Made by a program: the position numbers and the translations under genes. From positions 1 to 64,000 of the forward strand of contig JACRNU010000055.1 in the NCBI GenBank assembly GCA_016234805.1: DNA of 64,000 nt, in the 5' to 3' direction. The notes under the pieces are model-generated. The model saw nothing but the letters and a program-made list of their open reading frames with translations, did not search any database and was not told the origin of the DNA. This DNA is from Elusimicrobiota bacterium (GTDB lineage Bacteria; Elusimicrobiota; Elusimicrobia; UBA1565; UBA9628). Of this stretch, positions 27,726 to 35,944 are shown in pieces (the first letter of the stretch is position 1; each line of letters starts with the position of its first letter).

Positions 27726-29577
27726 GACCCTGTTCAGCGTCGTCTGCCTCATCCTCCTGGTCCTCGTGGTCTGGGTGGCAGGAGGCCTGCCCCGGTTCTC
27801 CAGGAACGCCGCGCCCGTGGTCCTCATCCCCCCGGGCACGGACAACGGCCGCCTGTTCCAGGAGCATGCCCGCAGGGTCCCCGGGGGCGCGGCCATCCTG
27901 CTCCTGGGCCCGGGCCACCAGGCCCTGCCCGCCGCCCAGGCGTTGAGCATCGCCGGGATCCCCTTCTCCGTCACCCACGAACTGGAGGACGCCCTCGTCC
28001 ACCGGCTGGTGTTCATCCCCACGGACGACCGCTCCCTTCGGCCCGGGCCCGTGGTCCTGGCAAGGCTCAAGGTCTTCGTGGAACAGGGAGGGACCCTCGT
28101 GCTCCAGACGCCGCCCGACCTCCTCGGGACCCTGACCGGCATCTACGCGGAGAACCCGCGCCGCACGAGGCACCGCCTGGGCTTCCGCAGCGCCGCGGAC
28201 GAAGGGTTCAAGTATCTTGACGAGCCCGAGGAGTCCGACATCCATCTCGCGTCCCGGAGGACGCCGGAAGGCCCCTGGACCCACGGCCTCATGGGGTCCT
28301 CGGGCGCGAGCCCCATCGCTTTCTTCTCCGACGAGAACCAGGCCGCCATCCTCCGCAGGCGCCACGGCGCCGGAGCCGTCTATACCCTGGGCTTCGACCT
28401 GAAGGACCTGATGACCCGGCCCCGCAGCCGCAGGCACTTCGACGCCAACCGGTGCCTGACCGGAGAGTTCGAGCCTGCCGGGGACGTCATGCCCCTGGTG
28501 CTGCGGGCCTGGCACGAGAGCGGACCCAAGCCCTGGGTGCGGCTGCGCTCCCTGCCGGGGAGCCTCCGCGGCCTCATCGCGCTCACCCACAACATCGGCT
28601 GGGGCTCCGGATTGGACGCGGCCGTGGATTTCTCCAAGACCGAGAAAGTCAAGGGCATCCAGGCGACCTACTTCGTGCAGACCAAGCTGGCCGAGGACTT
28701 CCTCAAGGGCCAGCTCTTCGACGCCGGCTTCACCAAGGTCCTCCAGGGGATCGTCGCGGACGGCCACGAATTGGCCAGCCACTCCGTGGCGCATGGAGCG
28801 GACCTCCACCTCAATGCCCTCGGCAAGCCGGACACCCCCGCGGAAGATTACAGCCCCAAGGTGGCGGAGAGCGGCCACACGCGCGGCGCGACCCTGCTCG
28901 GAGAGATGGGGGTCAGCCGGCGGCTCATCGAAGGCGCGACCGGCGCGAAGGTCCTGGCCTTCCGCTCCGCGTTCCGCCGGGACCCCGATTTCCTCGACGA
29001 GGGGCTCAAGTCCACAGGCTACCAGTGGGACTCGAGCCTCACGGCCTGCAGGACCCTCACCCACTTCCCGTTCTTCCTGCCGCACCTGCGCTCCATGGAC
29101 CTCGAGTCCGGCATCCTGGAACTCCCCATGTCCTGGGACGACGAGAACAGGCCCGAGGGCGCGCTCGACTTCAGCAAGGTGCTGGCTCTCTTGAAGAAAG
29201 TCTCCGCCAACGAGTCCCCGTTCGTCTGGCTGGTGCACCCGAGCCTGGCGCCGGCCAAGAAGATGGCGCTCGATAGGATCCTCAACAGCCTGCCTGACGG
29301 CATGGCTATCTGGCCCCTCGGAAGGACCGCGAGGTTCTGGGCAGCCCGGCACGGGACGCGGTTCTCCTACGCCTCTTCCGGCGGCCAGGAAGTGCGGTTG
29401 AATATCGAAGCCCCGGCCGGCCGCTACGACCTCTCCTTCGAGCTCTCCGGCCCGGCCTCCTCCTGCATGCTCGCCGCGGGCAGCAAAAGGACCGGGGTGG
29501 AGGTTTCCTGTTCCGGCAGGCTGGCGGTCCTCAAGGAGTCCGACGGGGCTCCCGTCGAACTCATCGTCCGCTTCTAG
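27715..29577 (+). CDS. Exported polysaccharide deacetylase-like protein with altered first motif
   Basis: A 620-residue protein overlapping the synthase gene by 11 nt. N-terminal membrane anchor (1-24), an unrecognised ~270-residue domain, then a NodB-like region (~280-540) with HELASHSVAH and FRSAFRRDP in the order of deacetylase motifs 2 and 3. The first motif, normally TFDD, reads LTHNIGW, so the usual catalytic Asp pair is missing. The C-terminus looks like a small beta domain. It may be a PgaB analogue that modifies or only binds the polymer. Confidence 0.65.
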   Translation: MLRKTLFSVVCLILLVLVVWVAGGLPRFSRNAAPVVLIPPGTDNGRLFQEHARRVPGGAAILLLGPGHQALPAAQALSIAGIPFSVTHELEDALVHRLVFIPTDDRSLRPGPVVLARLKVFVEQGGTLVLQTPPDLLGTLTGIYAENPRRTRHRLGFRSAADEGFKYLDEPEESDIHLASRRTPEGPWTHGLMGSSGASPIAFFSDENQAAILRRRHGAGAVYTLGFDLKDLMTRPRSRRHFDANRCLTGEFEPAGDVMPLVLRAWHESGPKPWVRLRSLPGSLRGLIALTHNIGWGSGLDAAVDFSKTEKVKGIQATYFVQTKLAEDFLKGQLFDAGFTKVLQGIVADGHELASHSVAHGADLHLNALGKPDTPAEDYSPKVAESGHTRGATLLGEMGVSRRLIEGATGAKVLAFRSAFRRDPDFLDEGLKSTGYQWDSSLTACRTLTHFPFFLPHLRSMDLESGILELPMSWDDENRPEGALDFSKVLALLKKVSANESPFVWLVHPSLAPAKKMALDRILNSLPDGMAIWPLGRTARFWAARHGTRFSYASSGGQEVRLNIEAPAGRYDLSFELSGPASSCMLAAGSKRTGVEVSCSGRLAVLKESDGAPVELIVRF

Positions 29578-29586
29578 CCCAAAGAT

Positions 29587-29636
29587 GGTGTCAGACGTTA
29601 AGCCACAGAAACGTTTGAATCTTAACGTCTGACACC
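29587..29636. repeat. Dispersed palindrome, GGTGTCAGAC family, copy 2
   Basis: GGTGTCAGACGTTAAG (29587-29602), 18-nt loop, CTTAACGTCTGACACC (29621-29636). Arms identical to copy 1 at 9419. It separates convergent genes and may terminate both. Confidence 0.85.
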
Positions 29637-29639
29637 AGT

Positions 29640-31541
29640 TTATTGTTCTTTTTTGGGGAGGAGTTCGAACAGGGCGATCTTGCCCATGCTGCCGTCCCAT
29701 TCCCCAAGAAGACGGAAGCGATCAGGGAAGCTCTTGATGAACCCGCGCTCGACGCTGTCGTAGCCCGGATACCACTTCGGCTCCCACAAGCCCAGGTACT
29801 TGACGCGCAGGCTCTCGAGGAGGTTGACCCACTCCTGGGGCAGTTCGCCGTAATAGCCTTCCGGAAGCAGGCCTGCTTGGTGGCCGATGACATGGACCTC
29901 GGCCCGGGGAGGAAGCCCTGCCCAGGGCAGCATGAGCTCGGAATAGTTGATGGCCACGACATCGCCCTTCTCGAGCCTGGCGTCGAGGTCCGCCCATGCC
30001 TCTCCCAGGGAGGTGAATCGCGCCTTGTAGAACTCAACGGCGGATATCCCGCCTCGGGGCCGCAGCCAGGTCCAGGCGGACCGGTAGTCCTCTTCCTTCC
30101 CGAACCAGCCCACGCAGGCCACGCAGGCGTACACCACGGCCGCGGACCAGACCAGCCGGACAGCGGCGCCCAGCCGTCTTCGATTATGCCGCAGAGCGAA
30201 CGCGGCTGAGACGATGAGCAGGCCGGGGAGGAACATGATGTACCTCGGCTCGCGGGTGGGCTGGAACAGGAAGAAGGCCGCCAGGGTCATGGGAGCCAGC
30301 AGGACGAGCCATATCGCGGCACGGTTGCGCGACCTCCAGGCTGACCAGCCGGCCAGAGGCAGGACCGCCCATGCCGCGGCGAAGAGCGGGCCGAAGCCGT
30401 GCTCTGTCCCGTAGACCACGAGACCCTTGAAGGTCTCCCGGAACGGGTACCAGATCCAGTGGAGCGGCGCTGCCACGAACCACTTCTCCACTCCCACGAG
30501 AAGGTCCGACGGCGCCATGGGTCCATGGAAGACCGTCCAGCTCCCGACCCTGAAATCGAACGGGAACACCGGGTTGTCGTGGTCCCACCAGTTATGGAGG
30601 TAGCTCGAGCCTCCGAGCGCCAGGACGAGCAGGCACAGGGGAATGAAGGACAAGGCGGCCTTCCAGCGCGTGTCCGGCCTGGCCAGGAAAGTCCACAAGG
30701 GCAGGAGCGGGAGCGGCGCCTGGAGGTAGGCCGTGGACTTGGAGCCCAGGGTCATGCCGAACCCCAGGGCGAAGGCAACGAGGTATTCGATCCTGCCTGT
30801 CCGGTCGAAGAGCACGGCAGCAGCGGCCGTCCCAAGAAAGCACGCGCCGTAGACCAGGTCCACATAGGGGATCCCGGCCTGGATGAGCGCCAAGGGCACG
30901 GCAAGCGAGCCGAGACCGCAAGGCACGGCCCACCGGCTGCCTGCGAGCCTGCGTCCCAGGACCGCCGCGCTCGCGGCCATGAGGGGCAGGACCAGGACCT
31001 GGCCCAGCTTGGAAGTCTCCAGGCGGCCGCCGTCCATGAGAGACAGCCACGCGGACAGGAGCTCGCCGTTGTGGGCGAGATAGCGGTGGAAGGTGGGCCA
31101 GCCCGCCAGAGAGAAGTCCCCCTGCCGGATCCAGCGGAAGACGATGGGCAGGTGGTAGGAGAGCCCGTCCCAGGAGTCCGGCGGCGTCTTCCAGGCAAGG
31201 TAAAGCCTGAAGTAGAGGGCGGCGGCAAGAGCGGCCGCAGCCGGCCAGAACACCGGAGGGAACACGGCGTTCCTCAATATCCGCCCCGTGGGCACGGGCT
31301 CTTCTTTCTGGAAGGAGAGGGCGACCAGCCCCTGAAGGAGCGCGAGCGCGAAAGTGAAGCCGCCCACAAAGCCTGGGGTGAGCTTCCCGATCGAACCAAA
31401 ACCCAAAGTGACGAGAACACCCTCGGCGCAGGCCAATACGCTCGCCAGGAACGCGGCTTCCAGGAACCTGCGCCTCAGATAGTTGGTCACGAGGATGTGG
31501 CAGGACACCAGCAGACACGCGAAGAGCGCCAGGCCCATCAT
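29640..31541 (-). CDS. Polytopic GT-C-fold glycosyltransferase (GT39/ArnT-like)
   Basis: A 633-residue membrane protein with about eleven to thirteen segments. Just after an early segment is SWDGLSYHLPIVFRWI, placed like the acidic first-loop motif of GT39/GT83-type lipid-linked sugar transferases. A soluble C-terminal domain of ~130 residues follows the last segment. ATG 31541 overlaps the stop of the upstream small membrane gene (ATGA); the longer frame to 31586 lies inside that gene. Likely glycosylates lipid or cell-surface polymer. Confidence 0.7.
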   Translation of the reverse strand: MMGLALFACLLVSCHILVTNYLRRRFLEAAFLASVLACAEGVLVTLGFGSIGKLTPGFVGGFTFALALLQGLVALSFQKEEPVPTGRILRNAVFPPVFWPAAAALAAALYFRLYLAWKTPPDSWDGLSYHLPIVFRWIRQGDFSLAGWPTFHRYLAHNGELLSAWLSLMDGGRLETSKLGQVLVLPLMAASAAVLGRRLAGSRWAVPCGLGSLAVPLALIQAGIPYVDLVYGACFLGTAAAAVLFDRTGRIEYLVAFALGFGMTLGSKSTAYLQAPLPLLPLWTFLARPDTRWKAALSFIPLCLLVLALGGSSYLHNWWDHDNPVFPFDFRVGSWTVFHGPMAPSDLLVGVEKWFVAAPLHWIWYPFRETFKGLVVYGTEHGFGPLFAAAWAVLPLAGWSAWRSRNRAAIWLVLLAPMTLAAFFLFQPTREPRYIMFLPGLLIVSAAFALRHNRRRLGAAVRLVWSAAVVYACVACVGWFGKEEDYRSAWTWLRPRGGISAVEFYKARFTSLGEAWADLDARLEKGDVVAINYSELMLPWAGLPPRAEVHVIGHQAGLLPEGYYGELPQEWVNLLESLRVKYLGLWEPKWYPGYDSVERGFIKSFPDRFRLLGEWDGSMGKIALFELLPKKEQ

Positions 31542-31729
31542 CGGAAGAACTCCGCCACGCCCGTGAGCAGGGAGCGCTGGAGCCACGCATAGACCAGGAA
31601 TCCCAGCAAAAAGAGGCCTGCCGCGGCCGCGGCAACAGCCTTGCGCTCGCCCCTGTTCCCATGCGCCCTAAATGGCTCTCCTTCGGGTGCCCTAAAGGGC
31701 TCTCCTTCGGGTGCCTTGCGGCCATCCAT
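31538..31729 (-). CDS. Small single-span membrane protein with duplicated octapeptide
   Basis: A 63-residue protein: N-terminal charged region with APEGEPFR twice in tandem, then one membrane helix (AVAAAAAGLFLLGFLVYAWL) and a short tail. Its stop overlaps the GT-C gene, so it may be a companion subunit. TATACT on the minus strand ends 6 nt before ATG 31729, another leaderless-type start. The octapeptide comes from a 24-bp tandem repeat. Confidence 0.6.
   Translation of the reverse strand: MDGRKAPEGEPFRAPEGEPFRAHGNRGERKAVAAAAAGLFLLGFLVYAWLQRSLLTGVAEFFR
31666..31713. repeat. Two-copy 24-bp tandem repeat inside a coding region
   Basis: Units 31666-31689 and 31690-31713 differ at two positions. 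Each is a multiple of three and encodes one APEGEPFR octapeptide on the minus strand. Confidence 0.8.
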
Positions 31730-31734
31730 GCCGA

Positions 31735-31741
31735 TAGTATA
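31735..31741. promoter_or_regulatory. Shared divergent -10 region
   Basis: TAGTATA reads as TAGTAT (31735-31740) on plus, 11 nt before ATG 31752, and as TATACT (31736-31741) on minus, 6 nt before ATG 31729. Two genes facing away from each other seem to use one near-palindromic -10 segment, each with almost no 5' UTR. Confidence 0.5.
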
Positions 31742-31751
31742 CCGTTTCCCG

Positions 31752-33383
31752 ATGACGCGCTGCCCATCGCGAGTCCGGCTCCTGACAGCCGCGCTCCAAA
31801 TCCTGGCCGGTCTCCTGGCCGGCCTCACGGCCGGGTGCGGACCATCCCCTGACGCGTCTTCCAAGGACCTGGTCCTGCCAGGACCCGGAGCCTCCTCTTA
31901 CGGTGAAGGCGCCAGCCGGCCCTCCAGCCTGAGCCTCCTGGTGGAGAAGCGATTGGGAAGCACCCTGCAGAGGCCTCCAGCCCCTGATGCCTGCCTTGAC
32001 CGGGCAGCGGAGGCCCTGGCAGCCAAGCTGGGCCCGTCCTGCGAATTGTGGCCGGTCTGGATGGAGGAGCACATCCTCCACCACGCCGGCTGTCCTGACC
32101 TTGGCATGGATTCCATCGCGGTCTGCTCCAACGGCCGCGACCCGGCCCGGTTCCTGGACCGCATCGCCCTGGAAGCCCCGCGCCAGAGGGCGGATCGCTT
32201 CGGCGCGGGCCGCGCCTCCAAGGGCCTTCTAAGCTCGGCATGGGTCTATGTCGCGGTGGAGCGCGGGCTCTTCCTCGACCCCGTGCCCCGGGGCGTGGCA
32301 GCGGACAGCCAGGTGCGCATCGGGTTTTCCCTCTCTCCCGGACTCGAAGCCCCGCGGGTCTATTCCATGGGACCCGGGGGAGGAGTCACCCTGGAATCCG
32401 TGCTTTTCGATTCCGCGCCAGGAAAGCACCTCTCCTACATCCAGGCGCGCGTCCCGGGACGCCACTGGGTCGAGGTCATGGCTTCAGGCGCGGGCGGGCC
32501 CAAGGTCGTGGCCCTGTTCCCGGTGGACGCGGGGGTTCCTGTCCCGCGCTCGTTCCAAGAGCCGGCCCGCGCGCCTATCAAAGCCGGGACCGCGGACGAG
32601 GCTGAAACCGCGCTCCTGGGCCTGCTCAACGAGGAACGGACATCGCGCGGCCTGGCTCCGGTCCAGCACGACCCTGAACTCGGGAAGGTGGCCCGGGCCT
32701 GGAGCGCGGAGATGCGGCGCCAGGGCCAGGTGGTCCATGTCTCCCCGGACAGCCAGGGTCCGGGGGAGCGCGCGGCCGCGGCCGGGTACTCCAGCAAGGC
32801 CATCGGCGAGGTCCTTGCCTCAGGGAACTCGGTCCGGGAAGCGCACGAAGCCCTCATGGCCAGCCCAGCGCACCGGGCAGGCATGCTTGACCCAAGGTTC
32901 ACGCACGCCGGCATCGGGGCCTCCCTGAAGACCAGCGGAGACGCGGGACCGGTTTTCTATGTGGCGGAAGAACTCTCCCTGCCCCCTCGCTCCCTGTCCG
33001 CGCCGGAGGCAGCCTCCTCCGTGCTCGAGAGAGCCATGGGCCACAGGCGGTCCTTCGGCCTGCCTGAAGCGGAGTCTCCGCCTGCCCTGGCGAGCGCCGG
33101 CCAGGGCCTTCTGGCTGCCTGGACCGGATCAGAGGCCCCGAGCTTTCTGGCGGAAAAGCTGGGCCCGAGCCTCGAAGCCGCCGGGTGGAAAGGGCCCTGC
33201 GACGCGAGCCTCCAGGTCGTGAGCGATCCAGACGATTTCATCCTGCCGGCCTCATTGAGCGCCCCCAGGCTCCGCGGCCTGGCAGTCGCGGGCCGCGAGA
33301 TCCCCGTGGGACAGGAGCCGGAAGGCTCAGCCGGCACGGGCGGCAGGCCCGTCGTCCTGGTCCTGCTCGTCGCCCCAAAATAG
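31752..33383 (+). CDS. CAP/SCP-domain lipoprotein
   Basis: A 543-residue lipoprotein: signal ending in lipobox LTAG-C (residue ~27), a ~250-residue region without recognised domain, a CAP (SCP/PR-1-like) domain (~290-420: LLNEERTSRGLAPVQHDPEL, HVSPDSQGPGERAAAAGYS, MASPAHRAGMLDPRFTHAG) and a ~110-residue tail. The CAP histidines and glutamates are at expected places. Likely anchored in the outer membrane or periplasm; role unknown. ATG 31752 chosen for the lipoprotein signal and adjacent -10. Confidence 0.8.
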   Translation: MTRCPSRVRLLTAALQILAGLLAGLTAGCGPSPDASSKDLVLPGPGASSYGEGASRPSSLSLLVEKRLGSTLQRPPAPDACLDRAAEALAAKLGPSCELWPVWMEEHILHHAGCPDLGMDSIAVCSNGRDPARFLDRIALEAPRQRADRFGAGRASKGLLSSAWVYVAVERGLFLDPVPRGVAADSQVRIGFSLSPGLEAPRVYSMGPGGGVTLESVLFDSAPGKHLSYIQARVPGRHWVEVMASGAGGPKVVALFPVDAGVPVPRSFQEPARAPIKAGTADEAETALLGLLNEERTSRGLAPVQHDPELGKVARAWSAEMRRQGQVVHVSPDSQGPGERAAAAGYSSKAIGEVLASGNSVREAHEALMASPAHRAGMLDPRFTHAGIGASLKTSGDAGPVFYVAEELSLPPRSLSAPEAASSVLERAMGHRRSFGLPEAESPPALASAGQGLLAAWTGSEAPSFLAEKLGPSLEAAGWKGPCDASLQVVSDPDDFILPASLSAPRLRGLAVAGREIPVGQEPEGSAGTGGRPVVLVLLVAPK

Positions 33384-33411
33384 GGCGGCGTCTGGGTCGC
33401 CTGACGCGATC

Positions 33412-33795
33412 CTAGACCGCGGGGCCGATCAGGGAAGTCACCGCTGCGTCGAGCTTCCCGAACATCGAATCCATCTTGTGCAGGAGCACGACCTTGGGCC
33501 CCTTGGGGGCCATCTCGCGGGCCTTGTCCAAGGGCACTCCGGTCAGGAAGATGACGGGGATGTCCCGGGTCAGGGTCGAGGAGCGCAGGCGGACGAAAGC
33601 CTTGTCCCCGCCTGCAGCCGGCATCACGAGGTCCGAGATGATGAGGTCGGGCTTGAGGTTGCCGGCCATGATGCCGAGCTGGAGCCCGTCGGGCGCGGGG
33701 TGCACCTCGTAGCCGAGCTTGCGGTAGTGCTCCACGAGGAGCCCGAGCACCTCGTGGTCGTCCTCCGCGATCAGGATGCTTTTGGACACCAGCAT
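33412..33795 (-). CDS. Receiver protein paired with the radical SAM gene
   Basis: A 127-residue CheY-like domain: IAEDDHEV, phosphoacceptor in LIISDLVMPA, Thr in FLTGVPL. The usual Lys-Pro pair is replaced by LLHKMDSM, so Pro is missing and signalling geometry may differ. It begins 1 nt after the radical SAM stop, implying co-translation. Confidence 0.85.
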   Translation of the reverse strand: MLVSKSILIAEDDHEVLGLLVEHYRKLGYEVHPAPDGLQLGIMAGNLKPDLIISDLVMPAAGGDKAFVRLRSSTLTRDIPVIFLTGVPLDKAREMAPKGPKVVLLHKMDSMFGKLDAAVTSLIGPAV

Positions 33796-33796
33796 C

Positions 33797-35755
33797 CTAC
33801 ACGGAATGCCGGTACTGCTCGAAGATCTTGGCGAGGATGAGGAGCTCGGGATGGGCGTGCGCGAGCTTAGGCAGGACCACGCGCACGGTGTCGCGGTACT
33901 GGGAAAGCTTCTCGCGCATGGCCTTCAAGGACCTGGCCTCGGAGACCTGGAGCTTCTTGAAGTCGAACACGAGCTGGGTCCGGCGAAGGGCCATGGCCTC
34001 GCCCACCTGGGTCCAGAAGGCCTCGGCCTGGGTCCCATGGAGGCGGCCTTCGAGCCTCAGCCACACCCTCTGGCGCGCGTGCTCGAACTCGACCTTGAGG
34101 TTGAACTCAGGGGTCGCGAACTTGCCGGGCAGGGCTTCCCAGACGTGGAGGTCCTTCCAGCCCCGCTCGGGCATGCGATAAGGAGTGCGCGTGAGCTTGG
34201 GGTGCTGGGAGATGTTGAGCTTCAGCGCGGCGCCGGTCCAGGCTGCCATGGCCACGGAAGCCGCGGCCGTGAGCTTCTCCGCGAGGGTCGGGCTGCCGAG
34301 CTCCTCGTAGGCCTGCTTCTCAAGGTCGGCGATCCAGGCTCTGACCCTGGGGTTGGGGCCGAAGATCCTGCCGGGCAGGAAGATGGGGTAGGACTTCCGG
34401 ATGTCCTTGGCGAAGCGCGCCGCTTTGGCGCGCAGGATGGGGATCGCGCTGTCGCGCATGGTCCGGTAGCCGGCCAGCCAGGTCTCCACCACGCGGTAGA
34501 TGCTGGGCCCGAGCCTCTGGAAATCCTCGTCGAAGCACCAGCGCTGGAGGGACTCGACCTCCTCGTAGCTCATGGTCGGGTGCTTGATCATGCACGTGAA
34601 GCCCGATGAGTTCCTGCAGTAGGAGGCGACGTCGTCCTTGTATTCGTCGCGGAAGCGTCCCTCGCCCATCACCCTGGCGTAGAGCGGCGTGCCCGGGGTG
34701 GGTCCGTAGATGAGGAACTGGGACAGGCTCGGCTTCAACGCCATGAGCCCGTCGAACTCCTCCCGGATGATCTCCTTGTTCTGGTAGTCGAGGCCGAGGA
34801 TCATGGACGCCAGGACCATGATGCCGTGCTCCCGCAGGTCCTTGAAGAGCTCCTCCGGAGGCCGGCCCTCCCTCTTGGCGTAGCCCGAGCGGGTACCCTC
34901 GTAGCCGATCCAGAGGCCGTCGATGCCCATCTCCGCGAGCTCGGTGGTCGTGTATTGGCTGAGCGCCTTGACGCTGCCGAACACGAAGAGGGAAATGGCC
35001 CTGCCGGAGCTGATGACGCAGTCGCGGAACTCCAGGGCCCGCGCCTTGTTGATGAGGAAGTCCTCGTCGAGGACGACGAAGGCCATGTCCGGGTCGTGGT
35101 CGAGGTAGCGCTCCATCACGGAGTAGACGTCCTTGCCCGTGGGCAGGAGCCTGATGTGCTGGCGCTTGAAGAAGTGGGAGGTGCAGCAGAAGTCGCACCC
35201 GTGCGGGCAGCCCAGGCCGCCGAAGATGAGCCCCGTATGGGTCACGGGCACGGAGAAGATGCTCATCCTGCTCTCGACGAGCGGGTGCTTGAATCGGGAG
35301 ACAGGAAGCTCGGGCTCGCACAGCAATCGGCGCATGAAGCCCACGCCCTCTTCCCGGCAGATGAAATCTGCGTGGGGCTTGAGGTCTTCGTCCGCCAGCA
35401 CCGTTCCATAACCGCCGAGCACGATCTTGCTGGCAGGGGAGTGCTTGCGGACGAGGGCCACGACCTCCTTCATGCGATGGAAGGTGGCGAGAACGAACGC
35501 CACGCCCACGTAATCGTAGCCCTTCTTGAGCTCGCGGATGAGCTCGGACTTGGAGGGATAGTGCAGGACCACGGCCGGGGTCTGGATGTTCTCCGCGATG
35601 TACTCGAGCCCGTACTGGAGGTGGTTGGCCCTGGGGCTGAACATGCCCTGGCTGCGGGTCACCTGGCCGTGCAGAAGCTCGTAGCCCACGCTGGCTCCGT
35701 CGCCGTACTTCTCGCCGATGGGCTTGCAGATGCTCGTCAACAACACTTTCTTCAC
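33797..35755 (-). CDS. B12-binding-type radical SAM protein
   Basis: A 652-residue protein. N-terminal Rossmann region typical of cobalamin-binding domains (YDYVGVAFVLATF, KIVLGGYGTVL), though the B12 His motif is not evident; radical SAM domain with the CxxxCxxC cluster motif in LGCPHGCDFCCTSHFF (~190-205); and a ~220-residue C-terminal part including a STAS-like stretch (RLEGRLHGTQAEAFWTQVGE). GTG 35755 with GGAGG upstream is preferred to the longer frame. The target is unknown; lipid or cofactor methylation are typical. Co-transcribed with a receiver. Confidence 0.8.
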   Translation of the reverse strand: MKKVLLTSICKPIGEKYGDGASVGYELLHGQVTRSQGMFSPRANHLQYGLEYIAENIQTPAVVLHYPSKSELIRELKKGYDYVGVAFVLATFHRMKEVVALVRKHSPASKIVLGGYGTVLADEDLKPHADFICREEGVGFMRRLLCEPELPVSRFKHPLVESRMSIFSVPVTHTGLIFGGLGCPHGCDFCCTSHFFKRQHIRLLPTGKDVYSVMERYLDHDPDMAFVVLDEDFLINKARALEFRDCVISSGRAISLFVFGSVKALSQYTTTELAEMGIDGLWIGYEGTRSGYAKREGRPPEELFKDLREHGIMVLASMILGLDYQNKEIIREEFDGLMALKPSLSQFLIYGPTPGTPLYARVMGEGRFRDEYKDDVASYCRNSSGFTCMIKHPTMSYEEVESLQRWCFDEDFQRLGPSIYRVVETWLAGYRTMRDSAIPILRAKAARFAKDIRKSYPIFLPGRIFGPNPRVRAWIADLEKQAYEELGSPTLAEKLTAAASVAMAAWTGAALKLNISQHPKLTRTPYRMPERGWKDLHVWEALPGKFATPEFNLKVEFEHARQRVWLRLEGRLHGTQAEAFWTQVGEAMALRRTQLVFDFKKLQVSEARSLKAMREKLSQYRDTVRVVLPKLAHAHPELLILAKIFEQYRHSV

Positions 35756-35854
35756 TGAATGGGATCCTCCAGACCGGTCTGCGTCATGCGGGACGAGATT
35801 CAGGGAATATAGCAATTATCCCTCACTGCCGCATGCGTCATGTTAATATCATAA

Positions 35855-35901
35855 GTGTCAGACACTTTAGACTTAAGAACTCTCCCCGGGGAGAGTTCTT
35901 A
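35855..35901. repeat. Two intergenic palindromes
   Basis: GTGTCAGACAC (35855-35865), which shares the GTGTCAGAC core of the dispersed palindromes, and a perfect 28-bp palindrome at 35874-35901 (TAAGAACTCTCCCC and its complement). The second ends 3 nt before the -35 of the next promoter, so it could be an operator or a terminator. Confidence 0.6.
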
Positions 35902-35904
35902 CCC

Positions 35905-35934
35905 TTGACGCTTTCCTCACGATGGGGTATTCTG
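35905..35934 (+). promoter_or_regulatory. Promoter of the CrtC-like/GMC/GlpD operon
   Basis: TTGACG (35905-35910), 18-nt spacer, TATTCT (35929-35934), 10 nt to ATG 35945. The predicted start of transcription leaves a 5' UTR of only a few bases. Confidence 0.6.
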
Positions 35935-35944
35935 GATAGGCGCC

